From: Photobacterium swingsii
GTDB lineage: Bacteria > Pseudomonadota > Gammaproteobacteria > Enterobacterales > Vibrionaceae
Length of the DNA: 64,000 bases
NCBI RefSeq assembly: GCF_024346715.1
Contig: NZ_AP024853.1
Coordinates: 930,001-994,000, forward strand
Direction of reading: 5' to 3'
The translations under genes and the position numbers were made by a program. Under the pieces are notes generated by a model. The model had not been told where the DNA came from. It searched no databases and saw only the letters and a program-made list of their open reading frames with translations. Shown here in pieces: positions 16,385 through 25,684 of the stretch; the stretch's first letter is position 1; the number at the start of each line of letters is the position of its first letter.

Positions 16385-17707
16385 ATGGACTTTTCTTGGT
16401 GGTGGCTATTTGGGGGCAGTTTTTTTGATGCCCTGATAGGCCCTAACTTATTCGTACCTGGCGAACCTTTTTTCCTTGCTGCTGGGTACCAACTGAATCA
16501 GGGATTATTGACAGGCGCTATAGCCGTCTTATTCGGCGCATTGTTAGGAGATCAGTTAAGCTTTGCTATTGGTCATAAAATGGGCGGACAAGGGCAGCGA
16601 AAACTGCGCCGTCGCTTCCCTAAGACACGTCGAGCCACTGCCAAAGCCAAACTAGCACTAACACGCTATGGCTTCATCATTGTTATCGCCGCTCGCTTAC
16701 TTGGTCCTATTGCCTGGGTCATGCCATTTCTTGCTGGGAGTTATCGCATGCCATGGTGGAAATTCAGCCTGTGCTCTGTCATTGGTATCACGCTAGGCGT
16801 TGGCCAATTTCTGCTTGCAGGTGCACTCATGGGACATGGACTTAGCATGTTACCCAGTATCGCTACCCTATTGCTGTTCTTACAAGAACATTGGTTATTA
16901 ATCCTGACTTGTGCTTTTGGCTTTATCACAACCCTGATCTTTTATCGTCGCCAACAAGGTAAATGGCGCAATATAGTCAGCACTTGGATCATCAGTTTAC
17001 TGCTAATGAATTACGTCCACTTTTTCATTAATAGCAACAACATTGACTTTGCGTTGATAAAAACCAGTTATGCACAAACAACCGTTAACGACACCACTGA
17101 GCTTCAGGGAGCCAAAATTGACCGCTACGCCCAGCTAAATTTTGAAGTCTATCCAGGATTAGCTCCTGTTTACCAAGCACAACCCATTAATTTGATTTAT
17201 CTCGGCGCGAACCCAGACACTTTGATGCAACAGCTTGGCTGGAAAAAGAATAAAACATTTTCTAACGACAATATTTCATTAACTCATTATTTTGACTTAA
17301 TTCAGCAAAAACAACCGCCTATTTCAGATTTATATTGGAATCAACAACCACAGTGGTCTGCGTACCAATTAGCTGGTGATTTATTGAAGCGCAGCCACGT
17401 ACGTTGGTGGTATGGCGGAATTGATAAGCAAAGTCAGCAGCCATTCTGGGTTGGTGCTGTCAGTTACGACAATAACCTGAAGATTGCCCATTATAAAGGG
17501 ATCATTACGATTCTTCATGCCATCGATCCAGATGTTGACGAAGAACGCGATCGTCTAGCAACTAACAGCTTAAAGGCAGGTTGGCATGTAACAAAAGAAA
17601 GCCTGCTGATACCACAGGCTTTCTCTAAAAATAACCACTATTTTAGTGATGGGAAAGTTGCCATCATTCACGCTTACTGTGGTGTGGCGAACACTTGCGT
17701 CCAGTAA
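16385..17707 (+). CDS. DedA (VTT-domain) protein fused to an LssY C-terminal domain
   Basis: 440 residues. Residues ~1-180 are a DedA/SNARE-associated membrane domain with the FVPGEPFFLAAGY and RLLGPIAWVMPFLAGSYRM motifs; DedA proteins flip or carry lipid intermediates and affect membrane homeostasis. After further hydrophobic segments (to ~residue 220), the C-terminal half is a soluble domain resembling LssY C-terminal regions (QPINLIYLG, TLMQQLGW, WWYGGIDKQSQQPFWVGAVSYD). It is co-transcribed with the GT2 gene. Its 3' end overlaps the convergent CAP lipoprotein gene by 34 bp. Confidence 0.85.
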   Translation: MDFSWWWLFGGSFFDALIGPNLFVPGEPFFLAAGYQLNQGLLTGAIAVLFGALLGDQLSFAIGHKMGGQGQRKLRRRFPKTRRATAKAKLALTRYGFIIVIAARLLGPIAWVMPFLAGSYRMPWWKFSLCSVIGITLGVGQFLLAGALMGHGLSMLPSIATLLLFLQEHWLLILTCAFGFITTLIFYRRQQGKWRNIVSTWIISLLLMNYVHFFINSNNIDFALIKTSYAQTTVNDTTELQGAKIDRYAQLNFEVYPGLAPVYQAQPINLIYLGANPDTLMQQLGWKKNKTFSNDNISLTHYFDLIQQKQPPISDLYWNQQPQWSAYQLAGDLLKRSHVRWWYGGIDKQSQQPFWVGAVSYDNNLKIAHYKGIITILHAIDPDVDEERDRLATNSLKAGWHVTKESLLIPQAFSKNNHYFSDGKVAIIHAYCGVANTCVQ

Positions 17708-18315
17708 ATATTGTATTGAGAGCCTGAGTTCATATCATAAGCAGCTCCCATTTGCGTGTAGTTACTGCCCATAATGTTTTTACAATGACCGGGGCTGTTT
17801 AGCCAAGTTGTCATCACAGTATCAATGTCTTTTTGGCCAGCTGCTATATTTTCAGCCACTGAACGCCATGCGTATCCTTGATCTGTGACACGGTTGCTCG
17901 CACTTTTTCCGTCTAACCCTGTATGGCTGAAGAAATTATAGTTTGCCATATTGGTCGAATGCACCTGCGCCGCTGATTGCAACTTAGCATCCCAAGTCAA
18001 TGGTGCTGCTGCAGGGTAAAACGTTGAGCCACAGTTACGCCCTACAGCACGTGCTGCATTGACTGCTGTTAGCATTTGATCAGCGAAAGTCCCTTCTGGG
18101 TCTGGATTTGGGTTTGGATCAGGAGTTACTGAACCACCACCGCTACCTTCACCATTATCACCTGACCCACCGCCAGAACCACCACCATTATCACCGCCGC
18201 CTACTTGGCCGGAATTACCGCTATTTGAGCTGCCGCTATTATCAGATGAACCACCTGAGCCGCCACAACCAGAAACAAAAAACACGGTAAGCAATAACAA
18301 TGAAAATATTCGCAT
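17674..18315 (-). CDS. CAP/SCP-domain lipoprotein
   Basis: 213 residues from the ATG at 18315 (GGA 7 nt upstream; the frame opens at 18348 but the lipoprotein signal starts here). MRIFSLLLLTVFFVSGC is a lipoprotein signal with lipobox VSGC. A ~60-residue Gly/Ser/Asn-rich linker with acidic and Pro residues follows. The C-terminal ~130 residues are a CAP (SCP/PR-1) domain: LTAVNAARA, LTWDAKLQSAAQVHSTNMANYNFFSHTG, SVAENIAAG and NSPGHCKNIMG. Bacterial CAP proteins are secreted or surface proteins, often of unknown activity. The linker suggests exposure away from the outer membrane. Confidence 0.88.
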   Translation of the reverse strand: MRIFSLLLLTVFFVSGCGGSGGSSDNSGSSNSGNSGQVGGGDNGGGSGGGSGDNGEGSGGGSVTPDPNPNPDPEGTFADQMLTAVNAARAVGRNCGSTFYPAAAPLTWDAKLQSAAQVHSTNMANYNFFSHTGLDGKSASNRVTDQGYAWRSVAENIAAGQKDIDTVMTTWLNSPGHCKNIMGSNYTQMGAAYDMNSGSQYNIYWTQVFATPQ

Positions 18316-18739
18316 GGGTACATCCAATATAATAATGAATTTAACCACTAATCAGCCAATACATAGTAATTGCGACTACTAAATCAGCAATATTTCGACT
18401 CATTAATGGTGAAAAGCTGTCTATCTTTTGTGCGAATCACTATAAATGGTCATGCTAATGATGCAATATTTAGACACTAACTCTGTTGTTATTTGACAAA
18501 ACACTGACAAAGAAGACATAAACCAGCCAGCACATAGTCATTAGAAAACAATAACATACAATAGAAAATATACTTTTTATAACATCATAGACTAACTTTC
18601 AGTACAAATATGCAATTGTACGAACAAATAAAATTACCTAACGCTTTGTTGCAAATCACAAACCTATATTTGTCGACCTAAACGTCCAAAAAGTCGGCTA
18701 TGCTTCAATTGTGCGACACTAATATGCAGGAAAGTGATT
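18316..18739. other. Divergent intergenic region, nothing recognised
   Basis: About 420 bp between the leftward CAP lipoprotein and the rightward unknown gene. It is AT-rich and without a credible coding frame; it presumably carries the two divergent promoters. Confidence 0.4.
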
Positions 18740-19789
18740 ATGGTCAATACATATTCAAATCTACATGATCAGGTAACACCCGATGAGCTTCTGCCTTCAA
18801 AAGCATTACCTAACATTGATATTCGATGCCATTCTCCAATGACACGAAAGTATTTGATCAATGAACTAAAAGCATTACGCCATCAATTGCCCCAACATTG
18901 CTTCTCTGATGATGATTATTGCCTCACCAATATTGTTGAGCTTGATTTTCGTGCCGCGCTTAACACCACCAAAGCCATTGCCCCCGAACTGATTGATCAA
19001 AACATTACTTTTAGAATTGGGATCAGTAATGATCTCAGCCATGATATTCCACAACGTTTAGCCAGCTTAAGGGATCTGTCCGATCACGGTAATGAAGTTA
19101 ACTTATCTCTTTCTTCACATTTGCTTTTAAATGCAGTTTGCCAACGTTACCAAGTACAGCGATTAAACCCTATTCAGCAAACTCTTTACTCTGTATGGCT
19201 CAATCAGTTAGTTCACTTCGTTATTGCTCGACAACTTCATCACCAAAATAACCAGCCAATAAGGCAAGTAGTACCTAAACGTACCACTAAAGTGATGACA
19301 CTCACTTGGGCACAATTTGATCCTAGCGATGAATACACACAACAATGGACACTCGACACCGTATTAGCGAATTGTTATTACGAAGGCATAGCGACACTGA
19401 CGCAGTGGCTGTGTGACCAAGGAACGCCTGAACTGCTAGGTATTCAAGCCGCAAAACGTTTTTTTAACCAAAATGTTCACCCGATCCAAAAAGTCGCCTC
19501 ACCTACTCTTGCTAATACAACCAATATTGATTGGGTTATCTATGAAAATAGTGACATTTTATATGCCTTATCACTAAAAGTAGGGCCTTGGATGGTATTG
19601 GAATATGCAAGCAGCCATCAGGATAGAAAAATCAAAAGTACCGCTTTATCTCTGTTAGAGCGGTATAAATACGAAGGAAATTGGGGAATAAATGTAGAAG
19701 ATAGGAATATATTAATACATGCGCTGATACAGCAAGAGTTGCCATCCGTTATCACTCAGCTAAAACGACAATATGGTCCTCATATTTAA
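18740..19789 (+). CDS. Unknown 349-residue cytoplasmic protein
   Basis: Starts at ATG 18740 with AGGA 8 nt upstream. No signal peptide, membrane helix or motif is recognised. The N-terminal third is rich in Leu and His; the C-terminal part (WVIYENSDILYALSLKVGPWMVLEYASSHQDRKIKS) looks like a folded alpha/beta segment. Length, codon use and ribosome site all suit a real gene. It is convergent with modC, and a hairpin separates them. I cannot propose a function. Confidence 0.7.
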   Translation: MVNTYSNLHDQVTPDELLPSKALPNIDIRCHSPMTRKYLINELKALRHQLPQHCFSDDDYCLTNIVELDFRAALNTTKAIAPELIDQNITFRIGISNDLSHDIPQRLASLRDLSDHGNEVNLSLSSHLLLNAVCQRYQVQRLNPIQQTLYSVWLNQLVHFVIARQLHHQNNQPIRQVVPKRTTKVMTLTWAQFDPSDEYTQQWTLDTVLANCYYEGIATLTQWLCDQGTPELLGIQAAKRFFNQNVHPIQKVASPTLANTTNIDWVIYENSDILYALSLKVGPWMVLEYASSHQDRKIKSTALSLLERYKYEGNWGINVEDRNILIHALIQQELPSVITQLKRQYGPHI

Positions 19790-19815
19790 GTCTGTTTTCT
19801 TCGGGAGCATACATT

Positions 19816-19852
19816 AATGAGAGGCGGAACCTTAGCTCATCCACCTCTCATT
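19816..19852. terminator. Hairpin between convergent genes
   Basis: AATGAGAGG (19816-19824) pairs perfectly with CCTCTCATT (19844-19852), in the 67-bp gap between the unknown gene and modC. No strong U-run; moderate support as a terminator. Confidence 0.5.
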
Positions 19853-19856
19853 GGGT

Positions 19857-20939
19857 CTATGCAACGAGATCATCACGCGTTACGCTGACACCTTTAACTT
19901 GTGCATAAACAGAGTCACCGACTAGCAAATTAAGCTCATCCGCTGCCCATAACGTGATATTTGCCCAGAGTTGAGTTTCACCAATACGAAGCCGTACTTC
20001 AACACGCTCGTTAGCTGTATCGCGTTGAATTTTATCAATACGCGCCCGTAAAATATTACGGATACTGGTTTGTTTAGGTTGCTCTCGAGTCAACGAAACA
20101 TCATTCGAGAAAATACGTACACGTATCCACTCACCCCGTGTTTTTTCTAACCGATTCACCCATAAAAAATCACTTTGACTAAGCATTACTTGGGTTAATG
20201 CATAGTCAGGGTGATCGAAATTCACACGTGCACTCAAGAGTGAACTTTGTTCTTTTGCTGGTAACCACGGCCGCATCTCTGGCGAGCCCCACACACTATT
20301 AACGTGCCCTGACGCAACAACTTTGCCTTGATGCAACATCACCATATGATCAGCAAGACGCAAGATTTCATCCAAGCTGTGAGTGACATAAACAATCGGG
20401 ATACTGATTTCTTTCGCAAGCCGCTCCAAATAAGGCAGCAACTCTTGTTTGCGAGGTACATCCAACGACGCTAATGGCTCGTCCATCAATAACATCTTTG
20501 GCTTAGTTAACAAAGCACGGCCAATCGCCACTCGCTGCTTTTCACCGCCCGATAACGAAGCAGGAAAACGATCGAGGAGTGCTTCAATCCCCAGCAAGTG
20601 AACAACATCATTAAAATGTTGATCATCTTTTTCAGGGCACCCATAAAGTAAGTTGCCTTTTACGCGATAATGAGGAAATAAACGCGCATCTTGAAAAACA
20701 TAACCAATACCTCGACGTTCTGGCGGTACAAGAGTCTTAGTCGCACTATCAAACAAAACATGCTCGCCAAGGGTAATACAGCCAGCATCGGGTACTGTTA
20801 AGCCACTCAACAGATTGATGAATGATGTTTTACCTGCCCCTGAGCGCCCAAATATAGCCGTGATCCCTTGCATGGGTAACGACACATCGACATCCAATGA
20901 AAGATCACCAAGTTGCTGTGACATATTAATGGTTAGCAT
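19857..20939 (-). CDS. modC: Molybdate ABC transporter ATP-binding protein
   Basis: 360 residues. The N-terminal ~230 residues are the ATPase: Walker A GRSGAGKTS, signature LSGGEKQRVAIGRALL, Walker B LLMDEPLASLD and the H-loop VTHSLDE. The C-terminal region has a MOP/TOBE molybdate-binding domain (ILRARIDKIQR...VRLRIGETQLWANIT). It powers molybdate uptake with ModB and ModA. GGAGG precedes the ATG within the 3' end of modB, and the genes overlap by 7 bp. Expression is likely under the ModE box upstream of modA. Confidence 0.96.
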   Translation of the reverse strand: MLTINMSQQLGDLSLDVDVSLPMQGITAIFGRSGAGKTSFINLLSGLTVPDAGCITLGEHVLFDSATKTLVPPERRGIGYVFQDARLFPHYRVKGNLLYGCPEKDDQHFNDVVHLLGIEALLDRFPASLSGGEKQRVAIGRALLTKPKMLLMDEPLASLDVPRKQELLPYLERLAKEISIPIVYVTHSLDEILRLADHMVMLHQGKVVASGHVNSVWGSPEMRPWLPAKEQSSLLSARVNFDHPDYALTQVMLSQSDFLWVNRLEKTRGEWIRVRIFSNDVSLTREQPKQTSIRNILRARIDKIQRDTANERVEVRLRIGETQLWANITLWAADELNLLVGDSVYAQVKGVSVTRDDLVA

Positions 20940-21625
20940 GGTGCCTCCAAGCGTCTACGTGCGGCTCGAGATAGCCACTCAGATGCAAGTAACGAAGACA
21001 AAGCAATCGCAATCGCAATGACACATAAGCGTGCAGCTTGGCTTTCTGCGCCAGGAGTTTCAATAAATGAATACATCGCCAGTGGAATCGTTTGAGTTTC
21101 ACCGGGAATATTTGAGACAAAGGTAATTGTGGCACCAAATTCACCCAACGCTCTTGCAAACGCTAAAATGATGCCCGTTAAAATACCAGGAATTGTTAGC
21201 GGTAGCGTAATGGTCATAAAGACACGAAGAGGGCTTGCTCCCAATGTTCTTGCTGCTTGCTCTAACTTATTGTCGACACTTTCAAGTGATAAACGTATTG
21301 AGCGAACCATCAATGGAAATGCGACAACAGACACGGCCAATGCAGCTCCTTGCCAACTAAAGCTGAATGAGACACCGAACCAGTCATAAAGCCAGCGACC
21401 AACAATACCTTGCCGCCCCATGCCAACCAACAATAAGTAACCGATAACAACAGGCGGCAACACTAACGGTAGATGCACTAAGCCATCTAGCATAGATTTA
21501 CCAATAAACTGACAACGGGCTAGCAACCACGCACATAAAATGCCGAATGGCAGGCTAAAAAGCACGGCCACCCCTGATATTTTCAAACTCAGTAATAGCG
21601 CTTGAATCTCGTACTCAGTTAGCAC
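20933..21625 (-). CDS. modB: Molybdate ABC transporter permease
   Basis: 230 residues starting at GTG 21625 with GAGG 6 nt upstream, inside the end of modA (11-nt overlap). It shows about five or six membrane helices and the permease EAA-type loop EQAARTLGASPLRVFMTITLPLTIPGI, followed by ALGEFGATITFVSNIPGETQTIPLAMY, which is diagnostic for ModB. Forms the inner-membrane channel with ModC. Confidence 0.96.
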   Translation of the reverse strand: MLTEYEIQALLLSLKISGVAVLFSLPFGILCAWLLARCQFIGKSMLDGLVHLPLVLPPVVIGYLLLVGMGRQGIVGRWLYDWFGVSFSFSWQGAALAVSVVAFPLMVRSIRLSLESVDNKLEQAARTLGASPLRVFMTITLPLTIPGILTGIILAFARALGEFGATITFVSNIPGETQTIPLAMYSFIETPGAESQAARLCVIAIAIALSSLLASEWLSRAARRRLEAPC

Positions 21626-22391
21626 TTACGACCTCAAAACCATACTTTTCAAACACTGTCTTGGCTTCTTCTGATTGTAAAAACACATAATAATCTTGTA
21701 CAGCAGGAGTCGCTTTTCCCTTCACAATCGCCATTGGGTAACGGATCGGCGTATGACTACTATCGGGCAATTCAGCTACAATTTTCACTTTATTTGAAAT
21801 TTTGGCATCAGTTTTATACACAACGCCAAGATTGGATTCACCACGTTCTACCAATACCAAAGCTGAGCGTACATTATTCGCTCGCGCTAAATGTGATTTC
21901 GCGGCTTGCCATATCCCTAAGTTTTCTAACGCCTGTTTAGCATAGCGTCCTGCTGGCACATGGTTAGGATCCCCCACAGCCATTCGCGTATCCATAAGGG
22001 CAGCAGCAAGATTCCAAGACGCAGATGGCGTCACGGTATCTTTGGGATACGACAGAGGAGCAACCATAACCAAGCTGTTTTTCAGTAATGGCTTTCTGCT
22101 TTCATTTTCAATCACTTGTTGTGTTTGTAAATAATCCATCCATTTAACATTAGCTGAAATATAGATGTCAGCAGGCGCTCCCTGAGAAATTTGACGAGCC
22201 AATGCCGATGAAGACGCAAATGAAAGGCGACTATTGACGTCACTCTGCTGTTGGTAACGTTCAGAAAGTTCGGTCACAGCATTAGTCAAAGACGACGCGG
22301 CAAAAATAGTTACCGACTCTGCAGCGTATGTGTACTGGCTCGCGATCAAACTGACCCCACAGACCAACCAAGCAAGATTTTTCTTCATCAT
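21615..22391 (-). CDS. modA: Molybdate-binding periplasmic protein
   Basis: About 258 residues with a signal peptide (MKKNLAWLVCGVSLIASQYTYA). Matches ModA: VTIFAASSLTNAVTELSERY, SSSALARQISQGAPADIYISAN, VGDPNHVPAGRYAKQAL. It binds molybdate and tungstate and delivers them to ModBC. The open frame reaches 22409, but there are four possible ATGs (22409, 22406, 22391, 22388) and none has a strong ribosome site; 22391 or 22388 gives a normal signal peptide, so I place the start at 22391. The ModE operator lies just upstream. Confidence 0.92.
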   Translation of the reverse strand: MMKKNLAWLVCGVSLIASQYTYAAESVTIFAASSLTNAVTELSERYQQQSDVNSRLSFASSSALARQISQGAPADIYISANVKWMDYLQTQQVIENESRKPLLKNSLVMVAPLSYPKDTVTPSASWNLAAALMDTRMAVGDPNHVPAGRYAKQALENLGIWQAAKSHLARANNVRSALVLVERGESNLGVVYKTDAKISNKVKIVAELPDSSHTPIRYPMAIVKGKATPAVQDYYVFLQSEEAKTVFEKYGFEVVSAN

Positions 22392-22417
22392 TATTATCAG
22401 ACTCATCATTCTTTAAT

Positions 22418-22441
22418 CGATATATAGCCAAGTATACATCG
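22418..22441. promoter_or_regulatory. ModE operator upstream of modABC
   Basis: CGATATATA-GCCAAG-TATACATCG is an inverted repeat with 8 of 9 matching positions and a 6-bp spacer, the form of the ModE box known from E. coli modA. It lies 9-30 bp before the possible modA starts, where a repressor would block the promoter. The regulator gene modE is at 41400. Confidence 0.75.
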
Positions 22442-22515
22442 AAATATTAACCACTGTTAGTAAAACATAGTGCGAATAAAGAATGTATGACTCAAAAGGG
22501 GGCTTTTATACGCGA

Positions 22516-23226
22516 TCATTGAGGTAATGATAGTAATGTATCCACCTGAGCTGAAAGGTGTTTTTTCAATAGACAAACTTCAGAATCGGAAAGTGTCTCC
22601 CACTCCATATGCTGCAACAACATATGTCTTGCTGAACGAACCAGCTGTACTTGAGCGAGTAGACTTAAGGCAAGGAGTTTTACTGCTGGATCCGATTCAG
22701 AGCGTTGCGTGGCAAAGGCTATTGGCTTTTCAAGCGCTGTGAGTATAGCCACCAAAGACTCATTATATAAAAGTGAAAAGGCTTTACTGGGGAGTTGCTG
22801 TTCACGATAAACTAACATCGCCCATGAAGCGGTTTGCCGATTAAGAAGCAGCTCTAGATTCGCAATGAGCAGCGCTTTAATCATAGCCAGGCAAGCACTA
22901 CGCTGCTGTTTCAGTGTGCCAATTTGATCAAGATGAGAAAAATCACTCTCCAACTTTTTTATTGCAGGTGCAAACCTCACCGCAAGCTTATGGCTAACAT
23001 GCCTTATAACAGCAAAATATAGCCCGCGTTTCCCGCCAAAATGGTAGCTAATCAGCGCTAAGTTAACTCCTGCTTTTTTTGCCAATAACCGGTTACTAGC
23101 CCCATCATACCCTTTACGGCTAAAGACACTCACACCCGCCCGAATCAGTGTTAACCGAGTCGCATCCGTTTTACTCTGCAACTTTTTCTTGGTCTGTTTG
23201 TTAGGAATTGAAGATTTATCGTCCAT
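22516..23226 (-). CDS. TetR-family regulator (CecR/YbiH-like)
   Basis: 236 residues from the ATG at 23226 (GAGG 5 nt upstream). The N-terminal HTH is clear: TRLTLIRAGVSVFSRKGYDGASNRLLAKKAGVNLALISYHFGGKRGLYFAVI. The C-terminal ligand domain resembles the DUF1956 group represented by E. coli CecR. It lies upstream of modA in the same orientation but is separated by about 125 bp containing the ModE box, so it is probably a separate unit. Inducer and targets are unknown. Confidence 0.88.
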   Translation of the reverse strand: MDDKSSIPNKQTKKKLQSKTDATRLTLIRAGVSVFSRKGYDGASNRLLAKKAGVNLALISYHFGGKRGLYFAVIRHVSHKLAVRFAPAIKKLESDFSHLDQIGTLKQQRSACLAMIKALLIANLELLLNRQTASWAMLVYREQQLPSKAFSLLYNESLVAILTALEKPIAFATQRSESDPAVKLLALSLLAQVQLVRSARHMLLQHMEWETLSDSEVCLLKKHLSAQVDTLLSLPQ

Positions 23227-23491
23227 CACTACCTCATCGAAAGCCAAAGCAAGCCGCCTTTATTTATTACTCCCCTTTCTTTCCTCTATTCATTATAGTG
23301 CATAACGAAACCGCTATTGTGATCCTTATAAACCACCTCAAGTCATCGTATGATATCCAATCAAAACCCAGTTAAGTGAGTACCAAGAACGAAAGCAACC
23401 TTATGCGCTAATTTCATAAGAAATAAAACTAGTGTATTATAAATAATCAGTCTAAATAAATTTATTAATAGTAAAAAATAGAATGTAATTT

Positions 23492-25015
23492 ATGAAAAAA
23501 ACATACTTCTTTGGGTTGATACTGATCAGTTTACTACCATATTTCCATTTAATTTCAACAACAGGAAGCTCAAATTTAGGTCACGGCACACCTTTAATCA
23601 ACATTATCCTTATCACGCTTTGTTGCTCATGTAAGAGCAATTTTGTCAGTAATATTTTGAAGGGTTTTGTCAGTATTCTTCTCTTCATTCAACTAAACTC
23701 AGTGCTTTACTATAACTCATTCCTCACTTATGGTGCTTTTTCCTCTATAATGGAAACCAATTCAAATGAAGCATACGGCTTTCTATCTGAGTTTGGTTAT
23801 TCTTGGATATTTGTGTCTCTTTTAATTTCTAGCATATTCTTTTTTATTTCATCAAAAATAACAATCAACATAAAAATAAAACATAAAGTGTTATTGCTAA
23901 TAATACTGTTATTTATCCATCCAATACGCTGGGCTATTTCTGGCAGCAAATCATTTGGAGAGTTTGTATCTGAACCATATATTAAAATAAATGATCTTTA
24001 CTATTATACCTTACTTAATCCTATTTTTAACTTTGCAACATATAAAGACGAACAAAGACTATTATTAGCACCAGATAACTACAATCTTCCATCTCACATT
24101 ATTGATAATGGGAAAGACAGTGAGTACAATAAAGTCTATGTTATTATTGGTGAAAGTGCATACCGTAACCACTTATCAGCTTATGGCTACAATATCGAAA
24201 CCACACCTTACATTGATTCATTAAGTAACGACCCAAAATTTAATCTAGTACATAATACTATATCTCCAACTCCGATCACTAGAGAGTCATTAAAAAGAAA
24301 CTTAAGCTTCTCTACTGTCGAGGATAAAACAGGTTATAACAAATATATCAATATTGTTAATGCTGCAAAAGAAAAAGGATTTAATACACATTGGCTATCT
24401 TCTCAAACTAACCAAGGGATACATAGTTCTTTAATTGGGCGAATTGGGCAATCATCTGACATTAGTATTTTTAATAACAGCAATGATGAAACATTAATTG
24501 ACTTGGTTAATAAAAATTATCGTTCTGAAGCCAAGCAGCTTTTCATATTACACCTCGCGGGTTCACACCTACCTTACAATAACTTCTCAGATGGTGATTT
24601 GGATAACGCAATTAAAATGGGGTCAAAGACACCTGAATATGATGCTACAATATTAAAAACAGATCGAGTCATAAAAAGCGTTATAGAAAAATCATTTGAA
24701 GATAAAAAATCACTTGTGATTTACTTTTCAGACCATGGTGAAGAAGTAAATGTTGGACATGGATTACCAGAGATGTCTCCAGAGCAATATGAAATACCTT
24801 TCTTCATCTATGACTCACAAAAAAACAACAACCTTGAACAAATAGAGGCTATGCGAGCAAACAATCTATTTAACACTGAGCGAGTTATGGAATTTATGAT
24901 GTCTAAGTTTGGATATGATTTAGATGTTTCACAATTATCGACAACACAACCTACTGTGCTTGATGTGAAAAACAAAGTACAAAATTATAATTACGATAAA
25001 AGAAACCATATCTAA
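23492..25015 (+). CDS. Phosphoethanolamine transferase-like membrane sulfatase-fold protein
   Basis: 507 residues. The N-terminal ~150 residues hold about four membrane helices, and the C-terminal part is a periplasmic alkaline-phosphatase/sulfatase-fold domain. VYVIIGESAYRNHLSAYGY has the metal-ligand Glu (E221), TISPTPITRESLKR the nucleophilic Thr (near T263), and YFSDHGEE plus VGHG the remaining metal ligands. The family (EptA/EptB/OpgE/CptA) moves phosphoethanolamine from phosphatidylethanolamine to lipid A, core or glucans. The acceptor is unknown. It is distinctly more AT-rich than its neighbours, which suggests transfer. No strong ribosome site precedes the ATG. Confidence 0.85.
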   Translation: MKKTYFFGLILISLLPYFHLISTTGSSNLGHGTPLINIILITLCCSCKSNFVSNILKGFVSILLFIQLNSVLYYNSFLTYGAFSSIMETNSNEAYGFLSEFGYSWIFVSLLISSIFFFISSKITINIKIKHKVLLLIILLFIHPIRWAISGSKSFGEFVSEPYIKINDLYYYTLLNPIFNFATYKDEQRLLLAPDNYNLPSHIIDNGKDSEYNKVYVIIGESAYRNHLSAYGYNIETTPYIDSLSNDPKFNLVHNTISPTPITRESLKRNLSFSTVEDKTGYNKYINIVNAAKEKGFNTHWLSSQTNQGIHSSLIGRIGQSSDISIFNNSNDETLIDLVNKNYRSEAKQLFILHLAGSHLPYNNFSDGDLDNAIKMGSKTPEYDATILKTDRVIKSVIEKSFEDKKSLVIYFSDHGEEVNVGHGLPEMSPEQYEIPFFIYDSQKNNNLEQIEAMRANNLFNTERVMEFMMSKFGYDLDVSQLSTTQPTVLDVKNKVQNYNYDKRNHI

Positions 25016-25023
25016 GTATGATA

Positions 25024-25051
25024 AAGGAAGCCTGCTAAGTAAGGCTTCCTT
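25024..25051 (+). terminator. Hairpin terminator after the phosphoethanolamine transferase gene
   Basis: AAGGAAGCCT and AGGCTTCCTT form a perfect 10-bp stem with an 8-nt loop, 9 nt after the stop codon. The following U content is weak. Confidence 0.65.
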
Positions 25052-25164
25052 ACTCTAAATTTTCAAATAATGAATTTACATGTAATGTTGATTTATACAT
25101 CACAAATACTTAACTTCTGAATAAAGTGAAGGATTTAGAGGCAAACACCTTCACTTTATCGGCA

Positions 25165-25665
25165 TTATTTAAAGCATTGAATGGCTTTTTGGTAATCAAT
25201 GGGAGCCGCTAAATCATGGGCTAGTTCACTGTGAACGACAACACCTACAGTATTTAAACAAACCACAGCCCTAGCCGTAAACCCCTCTAAAATTGAGTCT
25301 GATAATTGAACACCATAATCAAATTGAAAAGAAGGAGAGCGAAAACAGGAGGCCGTTGTGACGTAATCAAGCCCTTCCATCTCGCAAAAACGCACCATTG
25401 CAAACGGTGTATCAATCGAAATACAAAGTACTTCTGTATTCGGTACTCTCGCGACTAATCGGTTAAATTCACGAACACTGTTAGCACATAGCTGTGTATC
25501 AATACTTAAAAATATGTTTAGGATAACATTTTTACCCATAAAGTTATCATTCGTAATCGGCGATAGGTTATCGGTCAATAATTCAAACTTACGGGCTTTA
25601 TCCCCTTTTTTTAAAAAAGCGCCCAGAACAGGTATCGATTGTTGCTGAAATTGAATCGTATTCAT
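25165..25665 (-). CDS. tpx: Thiol peroxidase (atypical 2-Cys peroxiredoxin), divergent
   Basis: 166 residues, the usual Tpx length. Peroxidatic Cys is in SIDTQLCANSVREFN and the resolving Cys in FAMVRFCEMEGLDYV, with the FR...F..DYGV and L.GF.ARAVV blocks behind. It reduces peroxides with thioredoxin. The usually fixed FPSIDTxVC motif is altered (FLSIDTQLC, Pro to Leu), so it is a divergent member. It is the last gene of a leftward set: aldehyde dehydrogenase, a 91-residue protein, then tpx 19 nt later. Confidence 0.85.
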   Translation of the reverse strand: MNTIQFQQQSIPVLGAFLKKGDKARKFELLTDNLSPITNDNFMGKNVILNIFLSIDTQLCANSVREFNRLVARVPNTEVLCISIDTPFAMVRFCEMEGLDYVTTASCFRSPSFQFDYGVQLSDSILEGFTARAVVCLNTVGVVVHSELAHDLAAPIDYQKAIQCFK

Positions 25666-25684
25666 CGTTGTCTACTTAATTTTA

